Shown piece by piece: positions 1-9,675 of a stretch of DNA of 64,000 nt. Source of the stretch: 66-474 sp039923855 (lineage in GTDB: Bacteria; Pseudomonadota; Gammaproteobacteria; Xanthomonadales; Rhodanobacteraceae); assembly GCA_039923855.1 (NCBI GenBank), contig JBDTBW010000035.1, forward strand, positions 1 to 64,000, given 5' to 3'. A program made the translations under genes and the position numbers. Under the pieces are notes generated by a model. It saw only the letters and a program-made list of their open reading frames with translations. It did no database searches and had not been told where the DNA came from. Positions within the stretch are counted from its first letter, which is position 1; every line of letters begins with the position of its first letter.

Positions 1-3
1 CCC

Positions 4-1836
4 ATGTGTGGAATAGTCGCCGCCGCGGCGCAGCGTGATGTCGTCCCGATCCTGATCGCCGGTCTGAAGGCGCTGGAGTACCGCGGCTACGATTCTGCCG
101 GGCTGGCAATACAAACCGATGACACGCTCGCGCGCCTGCGCATCCCCGGCAAAGTGCGGGGTCTGGAGACCCTGCTGGAGGCCATGCCGCTGGCCAGCCA
201 AACCGGCATCGCCCATACACGATGGGCCACCCACGGCGTTCCGAATGAAACCAACGCGCATCCGCATTTCTCGAACGAAGCGGTGGCGGTGGTCCACAAC
301 GGCATCATCGAGAACCACGCGCCGCTGCGCGAGGAATTGCAGCGCGCCGGTTATATCTTCGAATCCGAGACCGACACCGAGGTCATCGCGCACCTGGTGC
401 ACCAGCACATGGCGCGCGGCGAAGGCCTGCTCGATGCCGTGTTCGCGATCACCGACCGCTTGCACGGCGCCTACGCAATCGCGGTGATCAGCAAGGCGAC
501 GCCCGGCCACGTGGTCGGCGCGCGGCGTGGCAGCCCACTGGTCGTGGGCATCGGCATCGGCGAGCATTTCCTGGGCTCCGACGTGCAGGCATTGATCAAG
601 GTGACCAACCAGTTCGTCTATCTCGAGGATGGAGACGTCGTCGAGATCACCCGCGAGACCATGCAGATGTACGACGATGCGGGAAATCCGGTCACACGGC
701 CGGTGCGCGAAAGCGAGTTGTCGGCCGACGCGGTGGAGCGCGGCGAATACCGCCACTACATGCTGAAGGAAATATTCGAGCAACCGACCGCGGTGGCGAA
801 CACCCTAGAAGGCCGCATCGCCGACGGTCACGTGCTGCCGAACATTTTCGGCGTCGACGCCGAGCGCTTGTTGCGGCAGACCCGCCAGCTGCAGATCGTC
901 GCCTGCGGCACCAGCTACCACGCGGGCCTGGTGGCACGTTACTGGCTGGAAGGGATCGCCGGCATCCCTTGCAGCGTCGAGGTTGCCAGCGAATACCGCT
1001 ACCGCAACGCGGTGGTGCCGGATGGCACCCTGTTCCTCGCCATCTCGCAATCCGGCGAGACCGCCGACACCTTGGCCGCACTGCGCGAAAGCAAGCGGCG
1101 CGGCTATCTTGGCTCATTGGGCATCTGCAACGTGCCCGAGTCGAGTCTGGTGCGCGAGGCCGATCTAACGCTGATGACGCGCGCCGGTCCCGAAATCGGC
1201 GTCGCCTCGACCAAGGCCTTCACCACCCAGTTGACCGCGCTCGCGTTGCTAGTACTGGATTTGGCGCGGATGAACGGACTCGACGCGAACAAGTACGCGC
1301 GCCTCGTCGACGAGTTGGCGACGCTGCCGCGCGTGCTGGGCGAGGCACTGATGCTGGAACCGGTGATCGCCAAGCTCGCCGAGCAGTTCGTCAACAAGCA
1401 CCACGCGTTGTTCCTGGGCCGTGGCGCGCAGTATCCGGTGGCGATGGAAGGCGCACTCAAGCTCAAGGAGATTTCCTACATCCACGCCGAGGCCTACCCG
1501 GCCGGCGAACTCAAGCACGGTCCGCTGGCGCTGGTCGACGAGGACATGCCGGTCATCGTGGTCGCGCCGAACAACCAGATGCTGGAAAAACTGAAGTCCA
1601 ACCTCGAGGAAGTCCGCGCGCGCGGCGGCGAGTTGTTCGTGTTCGCCGATGCGGCGGTCGATCTGCCGTTGAATGGCGCGCGCGGACATCTGATCAAGGT
1701 GCCGACCGGCGGCAACTTGATCGCGCCGGCGGTGTTCACGCTACCGTTGCAATTGCTGGCCTACCACGTCGCGGTGTTGCGCGGCACCGATGTCGATCAG
1801 CCGCGCAATCTGGCCAAGTCCGTGACGGTGGAATAG
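4..1836 (+). CDS. glmS: Glutamine--fructose-6-phosphate aminotransferase
   Basis: This enzyme makes glucosamine-6-phosphate from fructose-6-phosphate and glutamine, the first step toward UDP-GlcNAc for peptidoglycan and LPS; it is cytosolic. The 610-residue length is normal for the family. The protein starts MCGIV, so Cys2 is the N-terminal nucleophile of the class II glutaminase domain (about residues 1-220). Two SIS sugar-isomerase domains follow, with ACGTSYHAG near residue 300 and SQSGETADT near 348. It ends with the family tail DQPRNLAKSVTVE. The start lies 3 bases from the window edge, so promoter and RBS are not visible. glmU, later in the same pathway, is at 37.6-39.0 kb. Confidence 0.98.
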   Translation: MCGIVAAAAQRDVVPILIAGLKALEYRGYDSAGLAIQTDDTLARLRIPGKVRGLETLLEAMPLASQTGIAHTRWATHGVPNETNAHPHFSNEAVAVVHNGIIENHAPLREELQRAGYIFESETDTEVIAHLVHQHMARGEGLLDAVFAITDRLHGAYAIAVISKATPGHVVGARRGSPLVVGIGIGEHFLGSDVQALIKVTNQFVYLEDGDVVEITRETMQMYDDAGNPVTRPVRESELSADAVERGEYRHYMLKEIFEQPTAVANTLEGRIADGHVLPNIFGVDAERLLRQTRQLQIVACGTSYHAGLVARYWLEGIAGIPCSVEVASEYRYRNAVVPDGTLFLAISQSGETADTLAALRESKRRGYLGSLGICNVPESSLVREADLTLMTRAGPEIGVASTKAFTTQLTALALLVLDLARMNGLDANKYARLVDELATLPRVLGEALMLEPVIAKLAEQFVNKHHALFLGRGAQYPVAMEGALKLKEISYIHAEAYPAGELKHGPLALVDEDMPVIVVAPNNQMLEKLKSNLEEVRARGGELFVFADAAVDLPLNGARGHLIKVPTGGNLIAPAVFTLPLQLLAYHVAVLRGTDVDQPRNLAKSVTVE

Positions 1837-1881
1837 TCGTATTCGTGCGAGCCCGGTCAAGGCCTCTCGCGAAACCCCGGC

Positions 1882-2331
1882 TCACCCAAGTCCGCGCGCC
1901 ATCAGTACCGCGGCGAACGGGATCAGCACGAGCACCGCCAATTCGATCGCGACCAATGCGCGCATCCAGCGCCACTCGCGCGTCGGAATCTCGAAGCCCG
2001 CGTCGTCGCGTCGGTACCGCCGCCAGCGTTGATAGCTCATGGTCGGCACGATCGAAATCAGTCCGACCAGCACGAACAATCCTATCAGGGCGTGGAACGC
2101 GCTGTTGTGCGTATAGAAAACGATCGGCTTACCGCTGCTGAACATGCGCGCGACGCCCGTAACCAGCACCGCACCGGCCGCGATGAAATAACCCGTGTCC
2201 GTGCGCGTGAGCATTTCCGGGTCCAATGCCAGCGCACCGCCGCGCAACAACAACCATTGCCTGCCCAGAAACCAGGCCAGAAAAAAGATCGCCAGAAAAT
2301 GCGCGTAGGCGAGCAACGCGTCAATGAGCAT
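1882..2331 (-). CDS. DUF2214-type integral membrane protein
   Basis: A 149-residue membrane protein of unknown function that resembles the DUF2214 family. Four hydrophobic helices can be seen: near residues 5-25 (HFLAIFFLAWFLGRQ), 47-65, 75-95 and 125-145. A longer reading frame extends upstream, but the ATG at 2329-2331 gives the family-like start MLIDALLAYAHF and overlaps the end of the upstream dehydratase gene by 11 bp, which suggests translational coupling. The function cannot be inferred from context. Confidence 0.8.
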   Translation of the reverse strand: MLIDALLAYAHFLAIFFLAWFLGRQWLLLRGGALALDPEMLTRTDTGYFIAAGAVLVTGVARMFSSGKPIVFYTHNSAFHALIGLFVLVGLISIVPTMSYQRWRRYRRDDAGFEIPTREWRWMRALVAIELAVLVLIPFAAVLMARGLG

Positions 2332-3304
2332 GTTGCACGGATTCCATGTTCGCGAAGAGCGATGTGTCGAGATCGACATTGCCGCCGGTAAGTATCAGCC
2401 CGACACGCATGCCGCGGAAGCGCTTGCGGTGTGCGAGCAACGCGGCCAGCACGATCGCCGCGGACGGCTCGACGGTTTGCTTCAAATGCAACCACAGCGA
2501 GCGCATCGCAGCGAGTGTTTGCTCGTCAGTGACGGTCATGATGTCGACTTGATAGTGGCGCAGCAGTTCGAAATTGATCGCACCGATGGTCGCGCGCAGG
2601 CCATCGCAAATCGTGTCGGGCGCAACATCGAGCACCCGCTCGCCGCGTTGCAGCGATAAATACGCGTCGTCCGCGCCGGCGGGTTCCGCGCCGATCAATT
2701 CGATGGCGGGCGACAACGCGCGCGTAACGATCGCGCAACCGCACAACAAGCCGCCGCCGCCCAGCGGCGCGATAAGAGCGTCGAGTCCGGAAACCTGTTG
2801 CAACAATTCCAGCGCGACGGTGCCTTGACCGGCGATCACGTTGGGATCGGCGTAGGGGTGTACCAGCGTCGCGCCGGTTTCGCGCTGGACGCGCGCGGCC
2901 GTTTCCTCACGGGCAGCCAAAGTCGGCGCGCAGCGGTGCAATATCGCCCCGGACGCCACGATGTTGGCGAGCTTGGCGCGCACCGCGCCTTCGGGCACCA
3001 CCACATGCGCCGGAATCCCGCGCGTGGCCGCAGCCAATGCCAGGGCCGCGCCGTGATTCCCGGAGGAATGCGTCACCACGCCGCGTTGCGCTTGGTCGTC
3101 CGTCAGCGCCCACACCGCGTTGCACGCGCCGCGAAACTTGAATGCGCCACTGCGTTGCAGGTGTTCGCATTTGAAAAACAACTGCGCGCCGGCGAGTTCG
3201 TCCAGGACGGACGAACACAAGACCGGCGTGACCGTCGCGTAAGCCGCGATGCGTGCGGCCGCGGCGCGTACGTCTGCGATACTGGGCGCTTCGCGGGGAT
3301 TCAT
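2321..3304 (-). CDS. PLP-dependent serine/threonine dehydratase family protein
   Basis: A 327-residue fold-type II PLP enzyme of the threonine dehydratase / serine racemase group, which converts L-threonine or L-serine to the 2-oxo acid and ammonia, or racemises serine. The Schiff-base lysine is K56 in SGAFKFRGA. A glycine-rich phosphate-binding loop (LGGGGLLCG) occurs in mid-protein. No C-terminal ACT regulatory domain is present, so it is the short catabolic/racemase-like form rather than biosynthetic IlvA. The ATG at 3302-3304 gives MNPREAPS; a longer frame upstream lacks family similarity and would overlap pepN. It is divergent from pepN (70 bp spacer) and overlaps the DUF2214 gene. Confidence 0.88.
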   Translation of the reverse strand: MNPREAPSIADVRAAAARIAAYATVTPVLCSSVLDELAGAQLFFKCEHLQRSGAFKFRGACNAVWALTDDQAQRGVVTHSSGNHGAALALAAATRGIPAHVVVPEGAVRAKLANIVASGAILHRCAPTLAAREETAARVQRETGATLVHPYADPNVIAGQGTVALELLQQVSGLDALIAPLGGGGLLCGCAIVTRALSPAIELIGAEPAGADDAYLSLQRGERVLDVAPDTICDGLRATIGAINFELLRHYQVDIMTVTDEQTLAAMRSLWLHLKQTVEPSAAIVLAALLAHRKRFRGMRVGLILTGGNVDLDTSLFANMESVQHAH

Positions 3305-3374
3305 GCCCGCCTCATGGATCCGCCGCGAACCTTCGCTTCCGCATTGATCACCACCTTCCGCTCCGCCGCTTCCA

Positions 3375-6044
3375 ATGAATGCTCGAACCGAGCCGCGCCG
3401 TTCCTCCGACGACATCGTCCGTCTCGCCGATTATCGCGTGCCCGCGTGGTGGGTTGAAGCGATCGAGCTGACTTTCGATCTGGATATCGAGGCGACGATC
3501 TTGCACGCGCGCTTGCACTTGCGGCGCGAACGCGACGAACCGCTGAGGCTGGAGGGCGACGGATTGCAATTGCTGGAAGTGCGAATGGACGGACGCGTAC
3601 TCGCAGAAGCCGATTACCTGCTCGACGACGCGGGCCTGACGATCCCCGGCGTGCGTGATCGCGGCGTGCTGGAAACACGGGTGCGCATCGAGCCGGCAAG
3701 CAATACCGCATTGTCGGGATTGTACCTGTCCGGTTCCCGCGAACGCGGGTTTTTGCTGACCCAGTGCGAAGCGCAGGGCTTCCGCCACATCACGTTCTTT
3801 CCCGATCGTCCAGATGTGCTGGCGAAATACACCGTAACGCTGCGCGCCAACGCTGCGCGTTTCCCGGTACTGCTGGCTGGCGGCGACCCCGATGGGGAGG
3901 GCGATTTGCCGGATGGCCGCCACTGGGCGCGCTTCGTCGATCCGCATCCCAAACCGGGTTATCTGTTCGCGTTGGTCGCCGGCCATCTGGAAAAAATCGA
4001 GCGCGCGTACCGCACCGCCGAGGGCCGCGATGTGACGCTGCGCATCTGGGCGGAAGCCGACGCGATCGGCGGCTGCGACTTCGCAATGGATTCGCTGGAA
4101 CGCGCGATGCGCTGGGACGAGCGCGTATACGGGCGCAATTATGACCTTTCAGTGTTCAACATCGTCGCCACACACGACTTCAACATGGGCGCGATGGAGA
4201 ACAAGGGTCTCAACATCTTCAACGCCAAGTATCTGCTGGCCGATCCCGACACCACCACCGACGACGAATACCGCCATATCGAAGCGGTGGTGGCGCACGA
4301 GTATTTCCACAACTGGAGCGGCAACCGCGTCACCTGCCGCGACTGGTTCCAGTTGTCGTTGAAGGAAGGCTTCACCGTGTTCCGCGAACAGAGCTTCTGT
4401 GCGGACATGCAATCGGCGGCGCTGCAACGCATCGATGACGTGGCCGGGTTGCGGCGTGCGCAATTTCCGGAAGATGCAGGTCCCCTGGCGCATCCGGTTC
4501 GTCCCTCGCAATACCGCGCGATCGACAATTTCTACACCGCGACGGTGTACGAAAAAGGCGCGGAACTGGTGCGGATGCTGGCCGGCTGGCTCGGTCCCGA
4601 ACGTTTTCGCCGCGGCACGGACCTATACTTTTCGCGCCATGACGGGCAGGCCGTTACCATCGAGGATTTTCTGGCGGCGCTCGGCGATGCCAACGATCTC
4701 GACCTCTCGCCTTATCTCGCCTGGTACGCGCAAGCGGGCACCCCATGCGTGAGAGCGCGCGGCGAATACGATGCGGCTTCGCGCACCTTCACCCTGCATC
4801 TGGCTCAGCACACGCCACCGACGCCGGGGCAACCCGACAAACAACCGCTGCCGATTCCGGTGCGCATCGCGTTGTTCGCGCGCGACGGTTCGCGCTTGCG
4901 GTTGCGCTCGATCGGAGAAAGCGTCGCGAGCGGCAATGAGCGCGTATTGGAACTTGCGCACACGCAACAGGCGTTCGTGTTCGAAGGTATCGATACGACG
5001 CCTGTGCCTTCGTTGTTGCGCGGATTTTCCGCGCCGGTGACGCTGCAATGCGAATACGCGCCGCAAGATCTCGCTTTGCTGCTGCGCCACGAGAGCGAAG
5101 GCTATGACCGCTGGAACGCGGCGCAACAACTCGCGCTACGCGCTTTCGATGCGCGGCTCCTCGACGAAATTGGCACCCCCGCGCTGGCCGCGTGGCTGGA
5201 GGTGCTGTCCGATCTGTTCGACCAGGATGAAACGCAACTCGACCCTGCGTTGCTGGCCGAACTTTCGAGACCTCCGTCGGAGATCGAACTGGGCGCGCGC
5301 GTCGAATCGTTCGACCCGGATGCGGTGCACGCCGCTCGCGAGAAAATCGAGGATGCGCTGGCCACGCGTTTGCGCGACCGGCTGCTGCCGCGATATGGGT
5401 CATTGCACGCGCTCGAGCGCGGCGCGCCGGACTCGACGGCGCAGGCTCGGCGGCGATTGAAGGGCCGCGTGTTGTCGCTGCTGTTGCGCGCGTTGCCGTG
5501 GGAAGGGGGAGCCATCGCGCTTGTCCAATTCCAGGGCGCGCAAACGATGACCGACCGGCTGTCGGCGCTGGGCGCATTGACGCGCGCCAAATTTCCCGAA
5601 GCGGCGCAAGTGTTGCGCGACTATCGCGAGCGTTACGACGGCAATGCGTTGGCGTTGGACAAATGGTTCACGCTGCAGGCACAAGTGCCGGCGCACGCGG
5701 CGCTCGATGCGGTGCGCGCGCTGACCACGGATCCGGCTTACGCGCAGGGTAATCCCAATCGGGTGCAAGCATTGCTGGGCGCATTCGCGCGCGGCAATCC
5801 GGTCGGTTTCCATCGCCCCGATGGCGCGGCTTACCGTTATCTTGCGGATCAAATCGCCAGGATCGATGCGATGAATCCGCAGCTTGGCGCAAGGCTGGCC
5901 AAGGCCTTCGAGGGCTGGCACAAATTGGAGCCCAAGCGCCGCGCTGCCGCGCGGTCGGCTCTCGAGGGATTGTCGAAGCGGCCGGATCTCTCCCGCGATC
6001 TCGACGACATGCTGTCGCGCATGTTGGGCGATCGGCGCGACTGA
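3375..6044 (+). CDS. pepN: Aminopeptidase N (M1 family)
   Basis: A cytosolic zinc aminopeptidase that removes N-terminal residues in peptide turnover. Its 889 residues match the gammaproteobacterial PepN length. The substrate-anchoring motif GAMEN lies near residue 272, and the zinc motif HEYFHNW near 308 is followed by the downstream LKEG glutamate. The C-terminal half is the long helical domain of the PepN subgroup (DUF3458-type). It is divergent from the dehydratase gene with a 70-bp shared upstream region, so the two may share regulatory DNA. Nothing is missing from the active site. Confidence 0.97.
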   Translation: MNARTEPRRSSDDIVRLADYRVPAWWVEAIELTFDLDIEATILHARLHLRRERDEPLRLEGDGLQLLEVRMDGRVLAEADYLLDDAGLTIPGVRDRGVLETRVRIEPASNTALSGLYLSGSRERGFLLTQCEAQGFRHITFFPDRPDVLAKYTVTLRANAARFPVLLAGGDPDGEGDLPDGRHWARFVDPHPKPGYLFALVAGHLEKIERAYRTAEGRDVTLRIWAEADAIGGCDFAMDSLERAMRWDERVYGRNYDLSVFNIVATHDFNMGAMENKGLNIFNAKYLLADPDTTTDDEYRHIEAVVAHEYFHNWSGNRVTCRDWFQLSLKEGFTVFREQSFCADMQSAALQRIDDVAGLRRAQFPEDAGPLAHPVRPSQYRAIDNFYTATVYEKGAELVRMLAGWLGPERFRRGTDLYFSRHDGQAVTIEDFLAALGDANDLDLSPYLAWYAQAGTPCVRARGEYDAASRTFTLHLAQHTPPTPGQPDKQPLPIPVRIALFARDGSRLRLRSIGESVASGNERVLELAHTQQAFVFEGIDTTPVPSLLRGFSAPVTLQCEYAPQDLALLLRHESEGYDRWNAAQQLALRAFDARLLDEIGTPALAAWLEVLSDLFDQDETQLDPALLAELSRPPSEIELGARVESFDPDAVHAAREKIEDALATRLRDRLLPRYGSLHALERGAPDSTAQARRRLKGRVLSLLLRALPWEGGAIALVQFQGAQTMTDRLSALGALTRAKFPEAAQVLRDYRERYDGNALALDKWFTLQAQVPAHAALDAVRALTTDPAYAQGNPNRVQALLGAFARGNPVGFHRPDGAAYRYLADQIARIDAMNPQLGARLAKAFEGWHKLEPKRRAAARSALEGLSKRPDLSRDLDDMLSRMLGDRRD

Positions 6045-6138
6045 TGCCTCGCGCGCGATTCAGCTTCATCCTCACCGCGGGTTAATCCCCTTCGGCGTAG
6101 GCTGGCATTGTCGATCCCACACCGTAACGGTGGCCACC

Positions 6139-6825
6139 ATGAAATATATCTTGCTTGCCGCGATCCTGCTGGGCGCGGGCGGTTGCGTCTACGACCCGGG
6201 CTACAGTTACGTTCGACCCAGCGGTCATTACGATGCCTACGGCTCCGGCGGCTATTACGCGGGCGATGGTTATTACGATAATGGCTATTATGACGGCAGC
6301 GGTTACTACGACAACGGTTATTACGGCGGTGGTTATTATGGCGATTGCGTCAATTGCGGACCGAGCGTGTCACTCGGTTTTGGCTACGGATATGGTTACG
6401 GTGGTTATCCCTATTATGGCGGCTATTACGGCGGGGGTTATCATCGTCATCATGATCGGGACGACCACCACGGCGATCACGACCACGATTGGCACGGCGG
6501 CCGCGATCACGGCGATCATGACCACAATGGCCGCTTCTCACACGGTCCGCAACAGGCGTGGAATCAACCCGATCGCCCGCCGATTCCGCATCGCGGCGAT
6601 TTTGGACGCACTTACGCGCCGACGCGCGGTGTGTCGATACAACAGCCGCGGTTCAACAGGGGCTGGGCCGATCCCGGCGTGCAATCAGCGCCACGCATGA
6701 TGCCATCGCAAATGGATAATGCCGGGCCACGGCAGCCATTCGCGGGGCGTACCGCGCAATCAATCGAGGCGCCAAGGGCGCGCGCGCCGCGCAACCGGAA
6801 TAATTCGAACATCGAACGGCAATAA
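6139..6825 (+). CDS. Tyr/Gly-rich and His/Asp-rich lipoprotein
   Basis: A 228-residue predicted lipoprotein of unknown function. MKYILLAAILLGAGGC ends in a lipobox with Cys16 as the probable lipidation site. After it come three zones: about residues 20-110 are repetitive Tyr/Gly/Asp (YYDNGYY-like units), residues about 110-140 are packed with His and Asp and could bind metal, and the rest is basic and Pro/Gln/Arg-rich. The frame is open further upstream, but the ATG at 6139 is the one that gives a signal peptide. It is monocistronic, downstream of pepN. The metal-binding role is speculation from composition. Confidence 0.8.
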   Translation: MKYILLAAILLGAGGCVYDPGYSYVRPSGHYDAYGSGGYYAGDGYYDNGYYDGSGYYDNGYYGGGYYGDCVNCGPSVSLGFGYGYGYGGYPYYGGYYGGGYHRHHDRDDHHGDHDHDWHGGRDHGDHDHNGRFSHGPQQAWNQPDRPPIPHRGDFGRTYAPTRGVSIQQPRFNRGWADPGVQSAPRMMPSQMDNAGPRQPFAGRTAQSIEAPRARAPRNRNNSNIERQ

Positions 6826-6858
6826 CCGCGACAGCGACAAATTTTTTCGCGCGTTGGA

Positions 6859-7068
6859 TCAGGATTTCAGCGTATCCAGAACCTGGTCCAGTTCACGTAT
6901 ATGCCGCTCAATCGACGTCAGCGATTCGCCGCTGTATTCCGACGCGCCATTATCGCGGATTTGTTCGGCCATCAATTCCAGTCGACCCAGCTCGATCATG
7001 GCGTCGTGGTGCCGACACACTTCCTCGAATTCCGGCGTGATATCCGATTGCAAGGTCATGGCGTTCAT
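6859..7068 (-). CDS. Small acidic hypothetical protein
   Basis: A possible 69-residue soluble protein, MNAMTLQSDITPEF onward, rich in Glu/Asp and predicted helical (EEVCRHHDAMIELGRLELMAEQIRD). I do not recognise it. The upstream extension of the frame looks like non-coding sequence, so the ATG at 7066-7068 was chosen, with a weak purine-rich stretch (CGAGAAC) before it. It is convergent with the lipoprotein gene. It may be genuine because its amino-acid composition is protein-like, but no family supports it. Confidence 0.45.
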   Translation of the reverse strand: MNAMTLQSDITPEFEEVCRHHDAMIELGRLELMAEQIRDNGASEYSGESLTSIERHIRELDQVLDTLKS

Positions 7069-7625
7069 GTTCTCGAAAGTGTTGCCGGGTAAATGGGTGT
7101 TGTTGCAAGGCAGTGCATGAGTCGGGCCAAATATCGAAATTGTGATCGATGTAACGGTATCTACGGCCGCAAATGGTGTATGACGTTTTGGGGTCAAGAT
7201 TTGACTGGCAGCGGAGCAAAAAAAGCCTGCCCTTAACCGTAAATTTACTCTCTCGCCGGGATACTGAACACGCAAAATCGCTCGCAGAGCATTGCGTCCA
7301 GCTTGTTGTACGCTTGAGTCACCGATTCCACGTTTCTGGCGCCCGGCACACGGTCATCCTGGATTCCCCCTGTTCCTGACGACCGCCGGGCGCCAGTCCT
7401 TATCTGGAATCGCAGATCCTTATCTGGAATCGCAGATCCGGACGTTTTTGTTTTCAGGCGTTTTTTTAGTGCATCCTCCCGCTGGCGCGCGACCGGCCCC
7501 TGACCTCCGATCTCAGCGCACTCGCTTGACGCCATGCGCCAGCGGGAGTGCAGAAGGGACTGATGCAGGCTCCGTGCCAAGGTGCCGTCGCGCTCGTCGC
7601 CGGTGTCCCGTAAACTCTCGCGACT
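7069..7625. other. 557-bp spacer before mnmG, no gene seen
   Basis: No convincing gene. It includes a perfect 20-bp tandem duplication (unit ccttatctggaatcgcagat at 7398-7417 and 7418-7437), followed by T-rich stretches at 7445-7468. Sequence near 7355-7370 (gtcatcctggattcc) resembles one end of the palindromic repeats found later in the window, so this may be a degenerate repeat element. Confidence 0.5.
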
Positions 7626-9590
7626 ATGCAGACTTATGATGTCATCGTGGTGGGTGGAGGGCATGCAGGCACGGAAGCCGCGCTGGCCGCGGCGCGCTGC
7701 GGCGCGCGCACGTTGCTGCTGACGCACAGCGTCGAAACCGTCGGCGCGATGAGCTGCAACCCGGCAATCGGCGGGATCGGCAAGGGACATCTGGTCAAGG
7801 AGATCGACGCCTTGGGCGGCGCGATGGCGCACGCGGCCGATCACGCCGGCATCCAGTGGCGCACCTTGAATGCCTCCAAGGGCGCGGCGGTGCGCGCCAC
7901 CCGCTGTCAGGCCGATCGCGTGCTGTACAAGGCCAAGATCCGGCGCATGCTGGAGACACAGCCCAATCTGCAACTGTTCCAACAGGCGGTCGATGATCTG
8001 ATCCTCGAAAACGGCCGCGTGACCGGTGTGGTGACGCAGATGGGTCTCGCCTTGCATGCGCGCGCGGTCGTGCTCACCGTCGGCACGTTTTTGTCCGGCA
8101 AGATCCACATCGGCATGTCGAATTACTCGGGCGGCCGCGCTGGCGATCCGCCGGCGACAACCCTGGCCATGCGTTTGCGCGATCTGCCGCTGGGCGCGTC
8201 GCGCCTGAAAACCGGCACGCCGCCGCGCATCGATGGCCGCAGCCTGGATTACGGCGCGTTCACCGAGCAACCCGGCGACGATCCCGCGCCGGTGTTTTCG
8301 TATCTGGGCACGCGCGATGAACATCCGCGCCAGGTGTCGTGCTGGATCACGCATACCAGCGAACGCACGCACGGGATCATCCGCGCGGCGCTCGATCGTT
8401 CGCCGCTCTTTACCGGCAAGATCGAAGGCGCCGGCCCGCGCTATTGTCCGTCGATCGAAGATAAAGTCGTTCGCTTCGCGGACAAATCCTCGCACCAGAT
8501 TTTCATCGAACCGGAGGGCTTGGAAACGCCGGAGATCTATCCCAATGGCATCTCGACCTCGTTGCCTTTCGATGTGCAATGCGAGCTGGTACATTCGATA
8601 GCCGGTTTCGAGAACGCGCACATCACGCGGCCCGGTTACGCGATCGAATACGATTACTTCGATCCGCGCGGACTGCATCCGTGGCTGGAAACCAAAACTT
8701 TTCACGGCTTGTATTTCGCGGGGCAGATCAACGGCACCACCGGTTATGAAGAAGCCGCGGCGCAAGGTCTGCTGGCCGGCCTGAACGCCGCGCGCGCGGC
8801 ACGGGACAAACAACCGTGGTGGCCTCGTCGCGACGAGGCTTATCTTGGCGTTTTGGTCGATGATCTGACCACCAATGGGACCATCGAGCCGTACCGGATG
8901 TTCACCTCGCGCGCGGAATATCGTCTGCATTTGCGCGAGGACAACGCCGACCTGCGCTTGACCGAAAAAGGTTTCGAGCTCGGCGTGGTGCCGCGGACTC
9001 GTTACGACGCATCGTTGCGCAAACGCGAGGCGGTGGAACGCGAAACGCAGCGATTGCACGCGCTCTGGATCACGCCGAACAACGCGCTGGGCGCGGCGAT
9101 CCGCGACCGATTCGATCTCGTCGTCAACCGGGAAACCCGCGCGCTGGATGTATTGCGCCGGCCGGAACTGGATTACGCCAAGCTCGCCGCGATCGGGGAA
9201 TTCGGCCCGGTGGTCGAGGATGAAAACGTCGCCGCGCAAGTCGAGGTGCAGGCCAAGTACGCGGGCTATCTCGAACGCCAACACGATGAGGTCGAACGCC
9301 AGCGACGTCACGAGGCAATGCACATTCCGGACGGCTTCGATTACGACGCGGTGCGCGGATTGAGCGCGGAAGTGCTGGTCAAGTTGAAAGCCACGCGCCC
9401 GCACAGCATCGGTCAGGCGCAGCGCATCAGCGGCGTCACGCCTGCGGCAATTTCGCTGCTGCTGGTGCATTTGCGGCGCGGTTCGAAGCCATTGCGCCCA
9501 CGCGACGCCACGAAGGCAGCGCGTACAGTTGCCGATGGTGACACCGGGGTGCCGATCGGAAGCCGCGCCAGGGATGGCCGCGGGATATGA
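7626..9590 (+). CDS. mnmG: tRNA uridine-5-carboxymethylaminomethyl modification enzyme MnmG (GidA)
   Basis: With MnmE this FAD enzyme installs the cmnm5 group on U34 of tRNAs; its partner mnmE is at 55.6-57.0 kb. The N-terminal FAD-binding motif GGGHAGTEAALAA is at residues 10-22, and family motifs such as CNPAIGGIGKGHL (about 44-56) and YCPSIEDK follow. At 654 residues it is about 20-25 longer than usual. The extra part is a C-terminal tail after the normal HLRR end, rich in Arg/Asp/Gly, and probably results from loss of the ancestral stop. The start ATG at 7626 gives the standard MQTYDVIVVGGGHAG opening. rsmG (gidB), often downstream, is absent here. Confidence 0.97.
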   Translation: MQTYDVIVVGGGHAGTEAALAAARCGARTLLLTHSVETVGAMSCNPAIGGIGKGHLVKEIDALGGAMAHAADHAGIQWRTLNASKGAAVRATRCQADRVLYKAKIRRMLETQPNLQLFQQAVDDLILENGRVTGVVTQMGLALHARAVVLTVGTFLSGKIHIGMSNYSGGRAGDPPATTLAMRLRDLPLGASRLKTGTPPRIDGRSLDYGAFTEQPGDDPAPVFSYLGTRDEHPRQVSCWITHTSERTHGIIRAALDRSPLFTGKIEGAGPRYCPSIEDKVVRFADKSSHQIFIEPEGLETPEIYPNGISTSLPFDVQCELVHSIAGFENAHITRPGYAIEYDYFDPRGLHPWLETKTFHGLYFAGQINGTTGYEEAAAQGLLAGLNAARAARDKQPWWPRRDEAYLGVLVDDLTTNGTIEPYRMFTSRAEYRLHLREDNADLRLTEKGFELGVVPRTRYDASLRKREAVERETQRLHALWITPNNALGAAIRDRFDLVVNRETRALDVLRRPELDYAKLAAIGEFGPVVEDENVAAQVEVQAKYAGYLERQHDEVERQRRHEAMHIPDGFDYDAVRGLSAEVLVKLKATRPHSIGQAQRISGVTPAAISLLLVHLRRGSKPLRPRDATKAARTVADGDTGVPIGSRARDGRGI

Positions 9591-9675
9591 CGCCTTCGTG
9601 CGTAACCGATAGCTCCAATCAAACGACTGTATTAATCTAGCGGCGCCTTCCATCCGACCATCGGGGAAAATCGTC

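Noticed and set aside
7398..7437. 20-bp tandem duplication before mnmG as a regulatory repeat.
   Set aside because: Just two copies, no palindrome, and no relation to promoter elements seen; most likely slippage in a degenerate repeat.
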